Source: Sphingobacterium cellulitidis (GTDB lineage: Bacteria > Bacteroidota > Bacteroidia > Sphingobacteriales > Sphingobacteriaceae). Taken from it: a DNA stretch of 64,000 nucleotides. The DNA lies in the NCBI GenBank assembly GCA_002245855.1, contig NOUX01000004.1:1-64000 (forward strand), given 5' to 3'. Of this stretch, positions 8,739-17,465 are shown piece after piece; positions within the stretch are counted from its first letter, which is position 1; the number at the start of each line of letters is the position of its first letter. The notes below the pieces were generated by a model. That model had not been told where the DNA came from. It worked only from the letters and a program-made list of their open reading frames with translations, and ran no database searches. The position numbers and the translations under genes were made by a program.

Positions 8739-9585
8739 AAAACTTAGATTCTCCAGTATTATTGAATGGGGGACATTATTGACAAGTACCTTATTGGTTT
8801 GTTTTTTCTTGGTTGTTGTTATTTGGGAGATTGTTTCCAAGGGGTCAAGTCAGTTGTCCTGGGGTTTTGTCAGTGAGGTTCCTTCAGAAGGGATGACTCG
8901 CGGAGGTATTTTGACACCTATCATCGGTACGGTTTTATTAACCTTGATTACTGCTTTATTCTCGATTCCATTTGGAGTGGCATGCGCGATTTATTTGCAG
9001 GAATATGCAGAGGATAATTGGTTGACCAGAACCATCAGGGCTTCTATTCGGAATCTATCAGGTGTACCTTCCATTATTTACGGATTGTTCGGTTTGGCAT
9101 TATTTGTTCAAGCCATGCATTTTGGGACTTCCCTGATTGCTGCCGGCCTAACCTTAGGCTTATTGTCCTTGCCTTATATTATTACCACGACGGAGGAGGC
9201 CTTGATGCGGATTCCAAATAGTACGAGGGAGGCAGCCTTAGCGGTGGGAGCGACCAAGTTTGAAACCATCAAGGATGTGATAATTCCATCGGCCATGTCT
9301 GGCATATTGACCGGTGTGGTTCTAACCCTTTCACGTGCAGCAGGTGAGACTGCTCCGATATTATTTACAGGGGCAGCGTTCTATATAAATGGAACGAGTG
9401 CTTTTATCAATCAAGAGTTTATGGCCTTGCCATACCATTTATATATGTTGTCAACACAGCATCAATCGATCGATGAGGTTCGTCCGATTGCCTATGGTAC
9501 AGCCTTGGTATTGATCATTGTTGTCTTCTTATTGAACCTGACAGCATTTTATATTCGTTACAAGTACAGAAAAAATGAAAACTAA
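8728..9585 (+). CDS. pstA: Phosphate ABC transporter permease PstA
   Basis: A 285-residue inner-membrane permease, partner of PstC. It has about six membrane segments, a periplasmic loop (residues about 35-65) and the EAA loop REAALAVGATKFETIKDV near residue 170 that contacts PstB. The motif SGVPSIIYGLFGLALF is typical of PstA. It overlaps pstC and pstB by 11 bases each. Confidence 0.9.
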   Translation: MQHRKLRFSSIIEWGTLLTSTLLVCFFLVVVIWEIVSKGSSQLSWGFVSEVPSEGMTRGGILTPIIGTVLLTLITALFSIPFGVACAIYLQEYAEDNWLTRTIRASIRNLSGVPSIIYGLFGLALFVQAMHFGTSLIAAGLTLGLLSLPYIITTTEEALMRIPNSTREAALAVGATKFETIKDVIIPSAMSGILTGVVLTLSRAAGETAPILFTGAAFYINGTSAFINQEFMALPYHLYMLSTQHQSIDEVRPIAYGTALVLIIVVFLLNLTAFYIRYKYRKNEN

Positions 9586-10321
9586 ACTATCCGCAGAAAA
9601 TCTAAACATCAGTTTTGGTACCAAGCATGTACTGAACAATGTGAATGTGGAATTTGCTGAGAATGAAATCACAGCCTTAATTGGCCCTTCGGGATGCGGA
9701 AAGAGTACCCTATTGCGATCATTCAACAGAATGCATGACTTATCACCGGATGCAAAAATCACGGGGAGTCTAGAATTGGAGGATTTGGATTTATATTCGA
9801 AAACTGTCCCAGTTACGGAGATTCGAAAACGTATTGGCATGGTCTTCCAAAAAGCGAATCCATTTCCCAAAAGTATTTATGAAAACATAGCCTACGGACT
9901 AAAGATCAATAATTTGCCGCATGACAAGGCTGTTATTGAGAAGGCCTTGCGCGAAGCCTTTTTATGGGAGGAGGTCAAGAACGACTTAAAGATGCCGGCG
10001 ACTCGGTTATCAGGGGGGCAGCAACAGCGCTTGTGTATTGCCAGGGCAGTTGCCTTACGTCCGGAAGTTATCTTGATGGATGAGCCTTGTTCTGCTTTGG
10101 ATCCGGTGAGTACCTTAAAAATTGAAGAACTAATCATGCATTTGAAGGAGAAATATACCATTGTGATTGTTACCCATAATATGCAACAAGCTCAACGTAT
10201 CGCTGACAAAACAGTTTTTATGTATTTGGGTGAGGTTAAGGAAGAAGGGTTGACCAGTCAAATTTTTGGGAATCCGAACAATGAAGTTACTGCAAATTAT
10301 ATCACTGGCCAATTTGGCTAG
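9575..10321 (+). CDS. pstB: Phosphate ABC transporter ATP-binding protein PstB
   Basis: A 248-residue ABC ATPase that powers phosphate uptake. Walker A is GPSGCGKST (residues 37-45), the signature is LSGGQQQR (145-152), Walker B is VILMDEP (165-171) and the switch His is 201. FNRMHDL after Walker A and DEPCSALDPVST are characteristic of PstB. It closes the pstSCAB operon at a terminator. No phoU, phoR or phoB gene follows, so the regulators must be elsewhere in the genome. Confidence 0.95.
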   Translation: MKTKLSAENLNISFGTKHVLNNVNVEFAENEITALIGPSGCGKSTLLRSFNRMHDLSPDAKITGSLELEDLDLYSKTVPVTEIRKRIGMVFQKANPFPKSIYENIAYGLKINNLPHDKAVIEKALREAFLWEEVKNDLKMPATRLSGGQQQRLCIARAVALRPEVILMDEPCSALDPVSTLKIEELIMHLKEKYTIVIVTHNMQQAQRIADKTVFMYLGEVKEEGLTSQIFGNPNNEVTANYITGQFG

Positions 10322-10374
10322 GGGATCAAAAATATACGCTGCCGTTCCCTCTTAGTTTATTAAGTAGTTAAAAT

Positions 10375-10416
10375 GAGAATCTTGAAGTACAGCGGTATTT
10401 CAAGATTTTCTTTTTT
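10375..10416 (+). terminator. Intrinsic terminator after pstB
   Basis: Twelve-pair stem GAGAATCTTGAA (10375-10386) with TTCAAGATTTTC (10399-10410), one G-U pair, followed by six T. Confidence 0.85.
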
Positions 10417-10522
10417 AAGTATGGTGATTTAATTTAATGTTATCCATCCAATTAGGTTATTATTATATTAATTAACTCATAATAAAAACATTAATGTTAG
10501 ATTTTTGTTAAACAATTAAAAT

Positions 10523-10530
10523 TATATTTG
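10523..10530 (+). promoter_or_regulatory. -7 box TATATTTG
   Basis: Exact TAnnTTTG match, 45 bases before the lipoprotein ATG at 10576. A TTTG at 10504-10507 lies 15 bases upstream, shorter than ideal. Confidence 0.45.
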
Positions 10531-10575
10531 ATTAATTAGAATTTAAATTATCTTTAACCATTAAATAATTAAGTT

Positions 10576-11025
10576 ATGAGAAATTTATTTATTATCTCTG
10601 GTATGCTTGCTTTCAGTATGAGCAGTTGTGGTTTAAAAGGCTCTGGGGAAGCTGTTGTAGGGCCGCAATTGTTACCTATAGAATTTGTAGGGGAGCAAGA
10701 TTCCACGATTCAAAATCCAAAGGGGAAGGCTATGTTGTATGCTGCTCCGGCGAATGTAGCAGATGTAGAAGCTACCTTAATTGCTGAAGTAGATTTTGAA
10801 GCCTCTTCAGTTCCATTTACGGTTGAATTTGAGGTGCCTTCAGAGCATCGTACAATGATTAAACCCGAGGTTCAGGAAACCGATTCTGTACAATATTTTG
10901 TCTCATTGGATTGGGATTCCAATGCCGATGGAAAAAAAGATTCAAGTGACGTGGTCATTGATTTTGACAAGCAATTTCCACATGTAGATTTAAAACAGTT
11001 GCATCAACAGGTATATTTAAGGTAG
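10576..11025 (+). CDS. Small lipoprotein of unknown function
   Basis: A 149-residue protein with a lipoprotein signal (MLAFSMSSC, Cys at about residue 18), so probably anchored in the outer or inner membrane. The mature part is acidic and beta-rich, with an EF-hand-like acidic loop DWDSNADGKKDSSD (about residues 115-128) that could bind calcium. I do not recognise a family with certainty. It has its own promoter and terminator and seems to be a monocistronic gene between the pst operon and an S41 peptidase. Confidence 0.7.
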   Translation: MRNLFIISGMLAFSMSSCGLKGSGEAVVGPQLLPIEFVGEQDSTIQNPKGKAMLYAAPANVADVEATLIAEVDFEASSVPFTVEFEVPSEHRTMIKPEVQETDSVQYFVSLDWDSNADGKKDSSDVVIDFDKQFPHVDLKQLHQQVYLR

Positions 11026-11064
11026 GATGTAGATATATGCTAGTGCTAGTTTTTTTTTGAATTT

Positions 11065-11091
11065 AAGGGCATCAATTTGATGCCCTTTTTC
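11065..11091 (+). terminator. Intrinsic terminator after the lipoprotein gene
   Basis: Stem AAGGGCATCA (11065-11074) with TGATGCCCTT (11078-11087), followed by a T run. Confidence 0.85.
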
Positions 11092-11234
11092 TTTTGGAAA
11101 GTTCGGGCATACTGGGAGCGGTATACTCCCTTAACTTGAAGGTCAATGGTTAGAATACAAATGGAATTAACGATTATTAACATAATTGATTGAGTTTTAA
11201 CTCCTGTTTAACAGTTGCATGCTATTTAAAAGTT

Positions 11235-11242
11235 TAGTTTTG
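11235..11242 (+). promoter_or_regulatory. -7 box TAGTTTTG of the S41 peptidase gene
   Basis: Exact TAnnTTTG match, 19 bases before the ATG at 11262. Confidence 0.5.
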
Positions 11243-11261
11243 ATTAACAAATACCAATGTT

Positions 11262-13457
11262 ATGCTTAAATTCCTGTTTTCATTTTCTTTCTTAATACTC
11301 CTACAATTTTTTGGGTTTTCACAAATAGATACCAATCGGTATAACCTGAGCTTTAAACATGTTGAAAATAATATTCCTAAAGGTTGGAAAATTGATGGCA
11401 GTATGTTTAGCGACTATCAAGCAACAAACAATGGGAGCGATACTACTATTTTTTCAATCAAAAATAAAGGACTTAGTCCAGATGAAGTTGGCTTTGTATA
11501 TTTTGATATCGATGATAATTTTGCTGGGAAAAAGTTGACATTATATGCTGATATCAGTACAGATTCAATTGTTTCAGATGGATCTGCCGGTTTATATTTA
11601 AGCCTTATGCCTAAGGTTGATATTATGAATATGTTGGGAAATAAGGTTAATGGGACAACAGATTGGAATAATCATGGTATTTCTATAAACCTTAATCCGA
11701 AGGAAACAAAGAAAATTCGAATAGGGATTTATGTAATTGGGAAGGGAACGGCTAAATTCAAGAATTTGAAATTACTGGTTGATGATATTGACTACAGTAA
11801 ATCATCTGTTTACCAGCCTAAAATTTTATCAGACAGTATCTATAATTTTAATTCTCATGTTCCAGATTTTGAATTAACTACCGAACGAATAAAACGGATA
11901 AAATTGACAGGTCAAGTATGGGGTTTATTGAAATATTTCCATCCCCAAGTTATGGTTGGAAAATGGGATATGGATACGGAGCTGTTCAAATTTTTCCCTT
12001 CAATATTGAAGGATCAGTCAGCACTTGAGTTTGAAGAAGAGATTATTGGCTGGATTGATCAATTTGGTGTCTTTAATAAGCTAAGTACTTTGGATCAACC
12101 TGAAACTGACTCTATCAAGTTAAAAGCAGACCATACTTGGATTGATAAACTTGATTTCTCTTCTGGCTTAAAACAAAAGCTAAAAGATCTGACCATGGCT
12201 GAAAAAGGCGATACGAATGATTATGTAAGTTATTTTGAGTCGGCCAGTCATGTGTCTTTAAATGAGTTTAAATATGCCTCGGTGGCAAAATCGGATGTTG
12301 GTTTCCGATTATTGGGATTGTTCCGATATTGGAATATCATACAATATTATTATCCTTATCGTTATTTGATCGATACTCCTTGGGAATTAGAGCTTGAAAA
12401 TTTTATCCCAAAATTCGTTGCAGCGAATACGGAAGCTAAGCTAGATAGTGCGTATTTACAATTGTTTTCAAAAATAAATGATACGCATGCATTTTCAGAA
12501 TTATCGGATTATTATCATAGAGGGGTATTTGGAAAGCGCAGGGTTAATTTTTCTACAAAATTAGTTGAAAATAATTTGGTTATCAATTCTTTGGGAGCCG
12601 ATAGCGTAGGTTTGAGTAAATCTATTCAGGTGGGCGATGTCATTCAATCAATTGGGGGGATTCGAGTTTCCGAAAGGGTAAAAGCATTACGACCATTTAT
12701 TGCGGCATCCAATGAGGTTGTAGCAATGCGAGACCTTGCACAGCGATTAACACAGACCAATGCTGACAGTTTAGAACTCCGGATTTCAAATGGAAATAAA
12801 GAACGAACCATTACAGTTCCTACCTATTCTTTTGAGGAGGTAAGACCCTTTCCGCAAGATACTCGACCTTATTATTTAATTGATGCTGATATAGCTTACC
12901 TCAATATTGGGAATTTTGTTGAGGAGAATTATGATGAATTTATTAAAATATTAGAATCCTCAAAAGGTTTAATTTTGGATTTTAGGGGATATCCCAAAAT
13001 CTATTCACATGAATTATTTGCTAAATATTTGTTTTCGAAGAAGAGTGAATATGTGAAATTCAGTTCCAATAAAGGATTTAGGCCTGGAGAATTTAGGTTT
13101 AGCTATTCATCATATTTAAAACATGAAGGGGCGCCACTTTACAAAGGCAAGGTAATCGTATTGATCAATGAGGATACACAGAGTGCTTCCGAGTATCAGG
13201 TTATGGCTCTTCGACAATCCGCAAATGTGACAGTTGTGGGATCTACAACTGCAGGGGCTGATGGGAATATTAGTTGGATTCCACTTCCATTCGGATATAG
13301 AACAGCTTTCTCAGCACTTGGAGTTTATTATCCAGATGGAACGGAAACTCAAGGGATAGGGATCGTTCCTGATATAAAGGTTGAGCTTAAAGTGAAGGAT
13401 GTTCGAAACCATCATGATCCATATCTTGCAAAGGCACTGCAGTTAATCAATAAATAA
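11262..13457 (+). CDS. Secreted S41-family peptidase with PDZ domain
   Basis: A 731-residue protein. A signal peptide (about 1-20, ending GFSQ) is followed by a beta-sandwich-like domain (20-180), a helical region, a PDZ-like segment (about residues 435-520, VNSLGADSVGLSKSIQVGDVIQSI) and a C-terminal S41 protease core. The likely nucleophile is the Ser in DTQSASEY; NDTHAF carries a possible catalytic His. The Lys that serves as base in CtpA-type enzymes is not apparent: the corresponding place reads GSTTAGADG, closer to the tricorn-like branch. It probably acts in the periplasm or at the surface. It converges on the esterase gene with 12 bases between stops. Confidence 0.8.
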   Translation: MLKFLFSFSFLILLQFFGFSQIDTNRYNLSFKHVENNIPKGWKIDGSMFSDYQATNNGSDTTIFSIKNKGLSPDEVGFVYFDIDDNFAGKKLTLYADISTDSIVSDGSAGLYLSLMPKVDIMNMLGNKVNGTTDWNNHGISINLNPKETKKIRIGIYVIGKGTAKFKNLKLLVDDIDYSKSSVYQPKILSDSIYNFNSHVPDFELTTERIKRIKLTGQVWGLLKYFHPQVMVGKWDMDTELFKFFPSILKDQSALEFEEEIIGWIDQFGVFNKLSTLDQPETDSIKLKADHTWIDKLDFSSGLKQKLKDLTMAEKGDTNDYVSYFESASHVSLNEFKYASVAKSDVGFRLLGLFRYWNIIQYYYPYRYLIDTPWELELENFIPKFVAANTEAKLDSAYLQLFSKINDTHAFSELSDYYHRGVFGKRRVNFSTKLVENNLVINSLGADSVGLSKSIQVGDVIQSIGGIRVSERVKALRPFIAASNEVVAMRDLAQRLTQTNADSLELRISNGNKERTITVPTYSFEEVRPFPQDTRPYYLIDADIAYLNIGNFVEENYDEFIKILESSKGLILDFRGYPKIYSHELFAKYLFSKKSEYVKFSSNKGFRPGEFRFSYSSYLKHEGAPLYKGKVIVLINEDTQSASEYQVMALRQSANVTVVGSTTAGADGNISWIPLPFGYRTAFSALGVYYPDGTETQGIGIVPDIKVELKVKDVRNHHDPYLAKALQLINK

Positions 13458-13469
13458 AATTTAGAAGGC

Positions 13470-14159
13470 TTATTGCACTATTGATTTTAAGTGTTGCCAA
13501 ACGTTGTTTGCTAGAATTTCTTGACCTTCTTTGGTCGGATGTACACCATCGTTTTGATTTAGATTTTGTATTCCAGCAACTTTATCCAATAAGAAAGGTA
13601 CAAGAGTCATATTTTGTTCTTTGGCTAACTTGGGGAAGATTGCTGCAAAGTCATTAAAATATTTTTCTCCCATGCTCGGTGGAACCATCATTCCAGCCAA
13701 AACTAATTTGCAGTCAGGATAAGCCTTTTTAACTTTATTGACTATTTCATTTAAATTTTGATAAGTAGATTCTGTAGAGATTCCCCTTAAACCATCATTA
13801 GCACCTAATTCCAAGACAAATACATCGACTTTTTCCTTTAATAGCCAGTCGATTCGGTCTTTGCCACCTGCTGATGTTTCACCACTTAACCCGGCATTAA
13901 TACAAGTATAAGGTAATTTCAAGGAATCAATTTTTTGTTGAATCAAAGCTGGAAATGCCAAGGATTGATCCTGCAGCCCTAAACCAGCGGTCAAGCTATT
14001 ACCAAAAAATAAGATGCGTTTTGTTGTTTCCGTAGGGATGGAATCAGTTTTTGTAGTATCTGTTGGAGCACTTGTATTGTTCTGTTGATTGGCATTATTG
14101 CAAGATGCAAGTAAAAAAACTGCTAAAAGGATAGAGATTAGGGGTTTCATGTGATTCAT
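13470..14159 (-). CDS. tesA: GDSL/SGNH-family lysophospholipase or arylesterase (TesA-like)
   Basis: A 229-residue secreted hydrolase. A lipoprotein signal (LAVFLLASC) leads a Thr/Ser-rich linker, then the SGNH blocks: FFGNSLTAGLG (the GDSL motif with Ser nucleophile, Asp replaced by Asn), GLSGETSAGG (Gly), ELGANDGLRG (Asn) and DGVHPTKEG (Asp and His). This matches TesA/acyl-CoA thioesterase I and arylesterases. It is divergent from a ybbA-ybbP-like pair, the same order as in E. coli, supporting the TesA assignment. ATG at 14150 (Met4) is an alternative start. Unlike E. coli TesA it appears lipid-anchored. Confidence 0.82.
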   Translation of the reverse strand: MNHMKPLISILLAVFLLASCNNANQQNNTSAPTDTTKTDSIPTETTKRILFFGNSLTAGLGLQDQSLAFPALIQQKIDSLKLPYTCINAGLSGETSAGGKDRIDWLLKEKVDVFVLELGANDGLRGISTESTYQNLNEIVNKVKKAYPDCKLVLAGMMVPPSMGEKYFNDFAAIFPKLAKEQNMTLVPFLLDKVAGIQNLNQNDGVHPTKEGQEILANNVWQHLKSIVQ

Positions 14160-14186
14160 CTAGCTAATTTAATTAAAAAATATCTA

Positions 14187-14194
14187 TAAATTTA
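14187..14194 (+). promoter_or_regulatory. -7-like box TAAATTTA before the ybbA-like gene
   Basis: Matches TAnnTTTA and ends six bases before the ATG at 14201, a spacing seen at several genes here. It is part of a near-palindrome (TCTATAAATTTATTAGA) in the divergent interval and may serve both directions. Confidence 0.35.
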
Positions 14195-14200
14195 TTAGAT

Positions 14201-14872
14201 ATGACATCAACTATGATCCTACAAGTGCAGCATGTCTTCAAGAGTTATCAGATTGGAGATCATCAATTACCCGTTTTACAAGATATAAATTTTGAGATAG
14301 AGGCCGGTTCGACGGTGGCCATTGTTGGACCTTCAGGAAGTGGTAAAACTACTCTTTTGGGTTTATGTGCAGGTTTGGACCAGAGCACCGAGGGAAATAT
14401 TATTTTGGATGGCATTCAGCTAAGTGGTTTAAACGAGGATAAATTGGCACAAATCAGAAATGAACATGTAGGCTTTGTCTTTCAAAATTTTCAATTGTTA
14501 CCAACCTTGACCGCTTTAGAAAATGTGTTGGTTCCGATGGAATTGCGGGGACAACGCAATAAGCAAAAAGAAGCCTTGGAGTTGTTGGACCGAGTTGGAT
14601 TGTCTGGACGTGCGGATCATTATCCATCGCAATTATCTGGTGGAGAGCAGCAACGCGTTTCCTTAGCTCGCGCCTTTGCGAACCGGCCAAAGATTTTATT
14701 TGCAGATGAACCGACGGGAAATCTAGATGCGGAAACCAGTGCTATTATTGAGGAAATGCTATTTCAATTAAATCAGGAGTCAGGCACTACCTTGGTTATC
14801 GTGACCCATGATTTGGATTTGGCGGCAAAGACACAAAAAATAATTCCAATCAAGGGAGGGAAGATTCAATGA
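14201..14872 (+). CDS. ybbA: ABC transporter ATP-binding protein (YbbA/LolD-like)
   Basis: A 223-residue ATPase of the MacB/LolD group. Walker A is GPSGSGKTT (about residues 44-52), the signature is LSGGEQQRVSLARA (about 144-157) and Walker B plus D-loop is ILFADEPTGNLD. The H-loop His is in VTHDLDLA. Its last four bases overlap the permease gene (ATGA), so the two are translated together. With the divergent esterase this reproduces the E. coli tesA/ybbA-ybbP locus. The exporter is presumed to act on lipids or lipoproteins; the substrate is unproven. Confidence 0.88.
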   Translation: MTSTMILQVQHVFKSYQIGDHQLPVLQDINFEIEAGSTVAIVGPSGSGKTTLLGLCAGLDQSTEGNIILDGIQLSGLNEDKLAQIRNEHVGFVFQNFQLLPTLTALENVLVPMELRGQRNKQKEALELLDRVGLSGRADHYPSQLSGGEQQRVSLARAFANRPKILFADEPTGNLDAETSAIIEEMLFQLNQESGTTLVIVTHDLDLAAKTQKIIPIKGGKIQ

Positions 14873-17400
14873 ATTGGCGATGGATTTTCTTAATGGCCTG
14901 GCGGGATAGCCGCAAAAACAGGTCGAGATTATTTCTGTTTATATCATCTATTATTTTAGGGATCGCGGCCTTAGTGGCCATGAATTCCTTTAATGAGAAT
15001 TTACGGAAGGATATTGATAGTCAGGCCGCGGAATTGATTGGAGCAGATCTGGAGTTGGAGAGTAGGCGGGAGCCATCTGCTGAGGCCATGCAATTCATAG
15101 ATTCACTAAAAGGCTTGAGTGAGGATTTTGCGAAGGAAGAGCGATTCATGTCGATGATCCGTTTTCCAAAAGCTGATGGTTCGCGATTAGTTCAAGTCCG
15201 TGCGATTGAAGGGAGTTATCCATTTTATGGGGATGTAGAAACCAATCCAGAACATAGTTTTAAAGAATTTGGAAAGGATAAGGCAGTATTTGTTGAGAAT
15301 TCACTTTTATTACAATTTGACGCCCATGTCAGAGATTCCATTCATTTAGGAAACAATAGTTATGAAATTTGGGGGAATGTTTTATCCCAACCGGGGCAGA
15401 CGGCCATCTCGGGGGCTATGGCACCTTCGGTATTTGTACCGATCACGCAGTTAAAGAATTCAGGTTTACAACAGACAGGAAGTCGGATTGAGTATCATTA
15501 TTATTTTAAGCTTCCTAAGGGGTTTCAGGTTGATAAGAAAGTAGAGGAGCTAGAGAATAGAATTACGGAATTGCAATTGAGGGCATCCACGATTCAGAGC
15601 ACCAAAGAAAATACTGGGCGATCCTTTGCAGATATGGCCAGTTTTATGGAGTTGGTAGGGTTTGTAGCCTTATTACTTGGTTGTATTGGCGTATCCAGTT
15701 CAGTTCAGATTTATGTGCGGGAGAAATTACTCTCCGTTGCTGTATTACGATGTCTAGGAGCAACAGCGAAGCAGGCTTTTTATATATTTTTGGTTCAATT
15801 TGCAGGAATAGGGCTCATAGGAGGGTTTATAGGTGCTGTCCTAGGTTCTTTGATTCAATATATCATTCCAGTGGTAATGCAGGATGTATTACCCGTAAGT
15901 TTAAGTACAGGAATATCTTGGCTTGCCGTTCTTGAAGGGATAGCTCTCGGACTTGTTATAGCGGTTTTATTTGCATTGTTACCCCTGTTATCTGTTCGGA
16001 AAATATCACCATTAAATTCTATTCGGGTTTCCGACAAAGAGGAGAGTGTCTTGAAGGATAAGATGAGCTGGTGGATTTATTTATTGATTCTTGTATTTAT
16101 TACCTTGTTTGCACGTCTTCAAATGCCAAATTGGGGGCAAACCATCATTTTTGTGCTAGGCGTTGGGATGACCTTTTTGCTCCTTTATTCAGTGGCAAAG
16201 TTATTCACTTTTATAATCAAGAAGTATTTTCCTAAAGGCTGGCCATATTTATGGCGGCAGGGTTTATCGAATTTATATCGTCCGAACAACCAGACCGTTA
16301 TTTTGATGATATCAATAGGGTTGGGAACAGCATTGATTGCCACGATGTTTTTGGTTCAGGATCTATTGATTAACCGGGTGAAGCTATCTTCTGAGCAGAG
16401 TCAGGCGAACATGATCATGTTTGATATTCAGCCCTCACAGCGGGCACCTTTGGATGCCTTAGCAAAATCGGAAGGCTATCCAATATTAGAATCTGTGCCG
16501 GTTGTTACCATGCAATTGGCGAGTGTGAATGGGGTGACCTTAAAGGATGTAGTGGCAGATACGAGTAATGAAGTAAGTTCGCGTGCGTTTCGAGGGGAGA
16601 TCCGAGCGACTTATAGGGATTCTTTGACAGCAACCGAGCGAATCACTTCGGGAAAATGGGTTTCAAAGGTTGGTGGTTCTGATACCGCTATAGTTTCCTT
16701 GGATAAAAATTATGCTGAGAACATCAAAGTTAAAGTTGGGGACAAGCTATCTTTCAATGTGCAGGGATTAATCATTCCGGCGAAGGTTGGCAGTATCCGG
16801 CAAGTTGATTGGAATAGGTTTCAATCGAATTTTCGGGTGGTCTTTGCATCCGGAAGTATTGATAAAGCGCCTCAATTCTATTTGATGATGGCCAAGGTTC
16901 CAACAGAACTGGAGTCCAGTAAGTTTCAACAGAAAATTGTCAACAGTTTTCCGAATGTATCCGTGATCGATATGAATGCTGTTTTGATGGTGTTGCAGGA
17001 GATATTGGATAAGATTGGTTTTATAATACAATTTATGGGGGCATTCAGTATTCTTACAGGGGTTATTGTCCTTATTTCATCCGTGCGGATCAGTAAATAT
17101 CAGCGGATTCGAGAGAATGCTCTGTTAAGAACGATAGGAGCCAGTAGGAAGCAAATATTTCTCATTACGATCAGTGAATATTTATTTCTAGGCTTATTAT
17201 CGGCTCTGACAGGGATAGTCATAGCGGTAATTGCGAGTTATTTGTTGGCTATTTTTGTTTTTGAAGCCGTGTTTGTTCCATCCTTTCTGATGATATTCAT
17301 CTTGATGGTTGTGATTGTAGGATTAACAGTACTGATAGGATTGATTAATAGCTTGACAGTCATCAATCGTTCCCCATTGGAGGTGTTGAGGAAAGAATAA
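14869..17400 (+). CDS. ybbP: FtsX-family ABC permease with two FtsX units (YbbP-like)
   Basis: An 843-residue inner-membrane protein. One membrane segment near the N-terminus (about 20-42), a large periplasmic domain (about 45-255), three membrane segments of a first FtsX unit (about 260-380), further segments and a second periplasmic domain (about 495-705), then a second FtsX triplet (about 715-835) ending in SPLEVLRKE. This double-FtsX layout with about ten segments is typical of YbbP. The adjacent ATPase supplies energy. PLLSVRKISPLNSIR between units is the usual FtsX cytoplasmic signature. Confidence 0.88.
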   Translation: MNWRWIFLMAWRDSRKNRSRLFLFISSIILGIAALVAMNSFNENLRKDIDSQAAELIGADLELESRREPSAEAMQFIDSLKGLSEDFAKEERFMSMIRFPKADGSRLVQVRAIEGSYPFYGDVETNPEHSFKEFGKDKAVFVENSLLLQFDAHVRDSIHLGNNSYEIWGNVLSQPGQTAISGAMAPSVFVPITQLKNSGLQQTGSRIEYHYYFKLPKGFQVDKKVEELENRITELQLRASTIQSTKENTGRSFADMASFMELVGFVALLLGCIGVSSSVQIYVREKLLSVAVLRCLGATAKQAFYIFLVQFAGIGLIGGFIGAVLGSLIQYIIPVVMQDVLPVSLSTGISWLAVLEGIALGLVIAVLFALLPLLSVRKISPLNSIRVSDKEESVLKDKMSWWIYLLILVFITLFARLQMPNWGQTIIFVLGVGMTFLLLYSVAKLFTFIIKKYFPKGWPYLWRQGLSNLYRPNNQTVILMISIGLGTALIATMFLVQDLLINRVKLSSEQSQANMIMFDIQPSQRAPLDALAKSEGYPILESVPVVTMQLASVNGVTLKDVVADTSNEVSSRAFRGEIRATYRDSLTATERITSGKWVSKVGGSDTAIVSLDKNYAENIKVKVGDKLSFNVQGLIIPAKVGSIRQVDWNRFQSNFRVVFASGSIDKAPQFYLMMAKVPTELESSKFQQKIVNSFPNVSVIDMNAVLMVLQEILDKIGFIIQFMGAFSILTGVIVLISSVRISKYQRIRENALLRTIGASRKQIFLITISEYLFLGLLSALTGIVIAVIASYLLAIFVFEAVFVPSFLMIFILMVVIVGLTVLIGLINSLTVINRSPLEVLRKE

Positions 17401-17465
17401 TTTTTACTAGGAAATTGTTGCTATTATTTAATTAAATTTAAGGACCATTTAATTAAATTTTGATT

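Noticed and set aside
11167..11213. Further TTAAC-type repeats (11167, 11177, 11197, 11208) before the S41 peptidase, a possible third Pho box
   Set aside because: Only the last pair has 11-base spacing, and the offsets to the -7 box are 34 and 45 instead of 22 and 33. In such AT-rich DNA this could be chance.
17401..17465. Duplicated ATTTAATTAAATTT words before the S9 peptidase gene
   Set aside because: Simple AT-rich repeats, not clearly a binding site or terminator.
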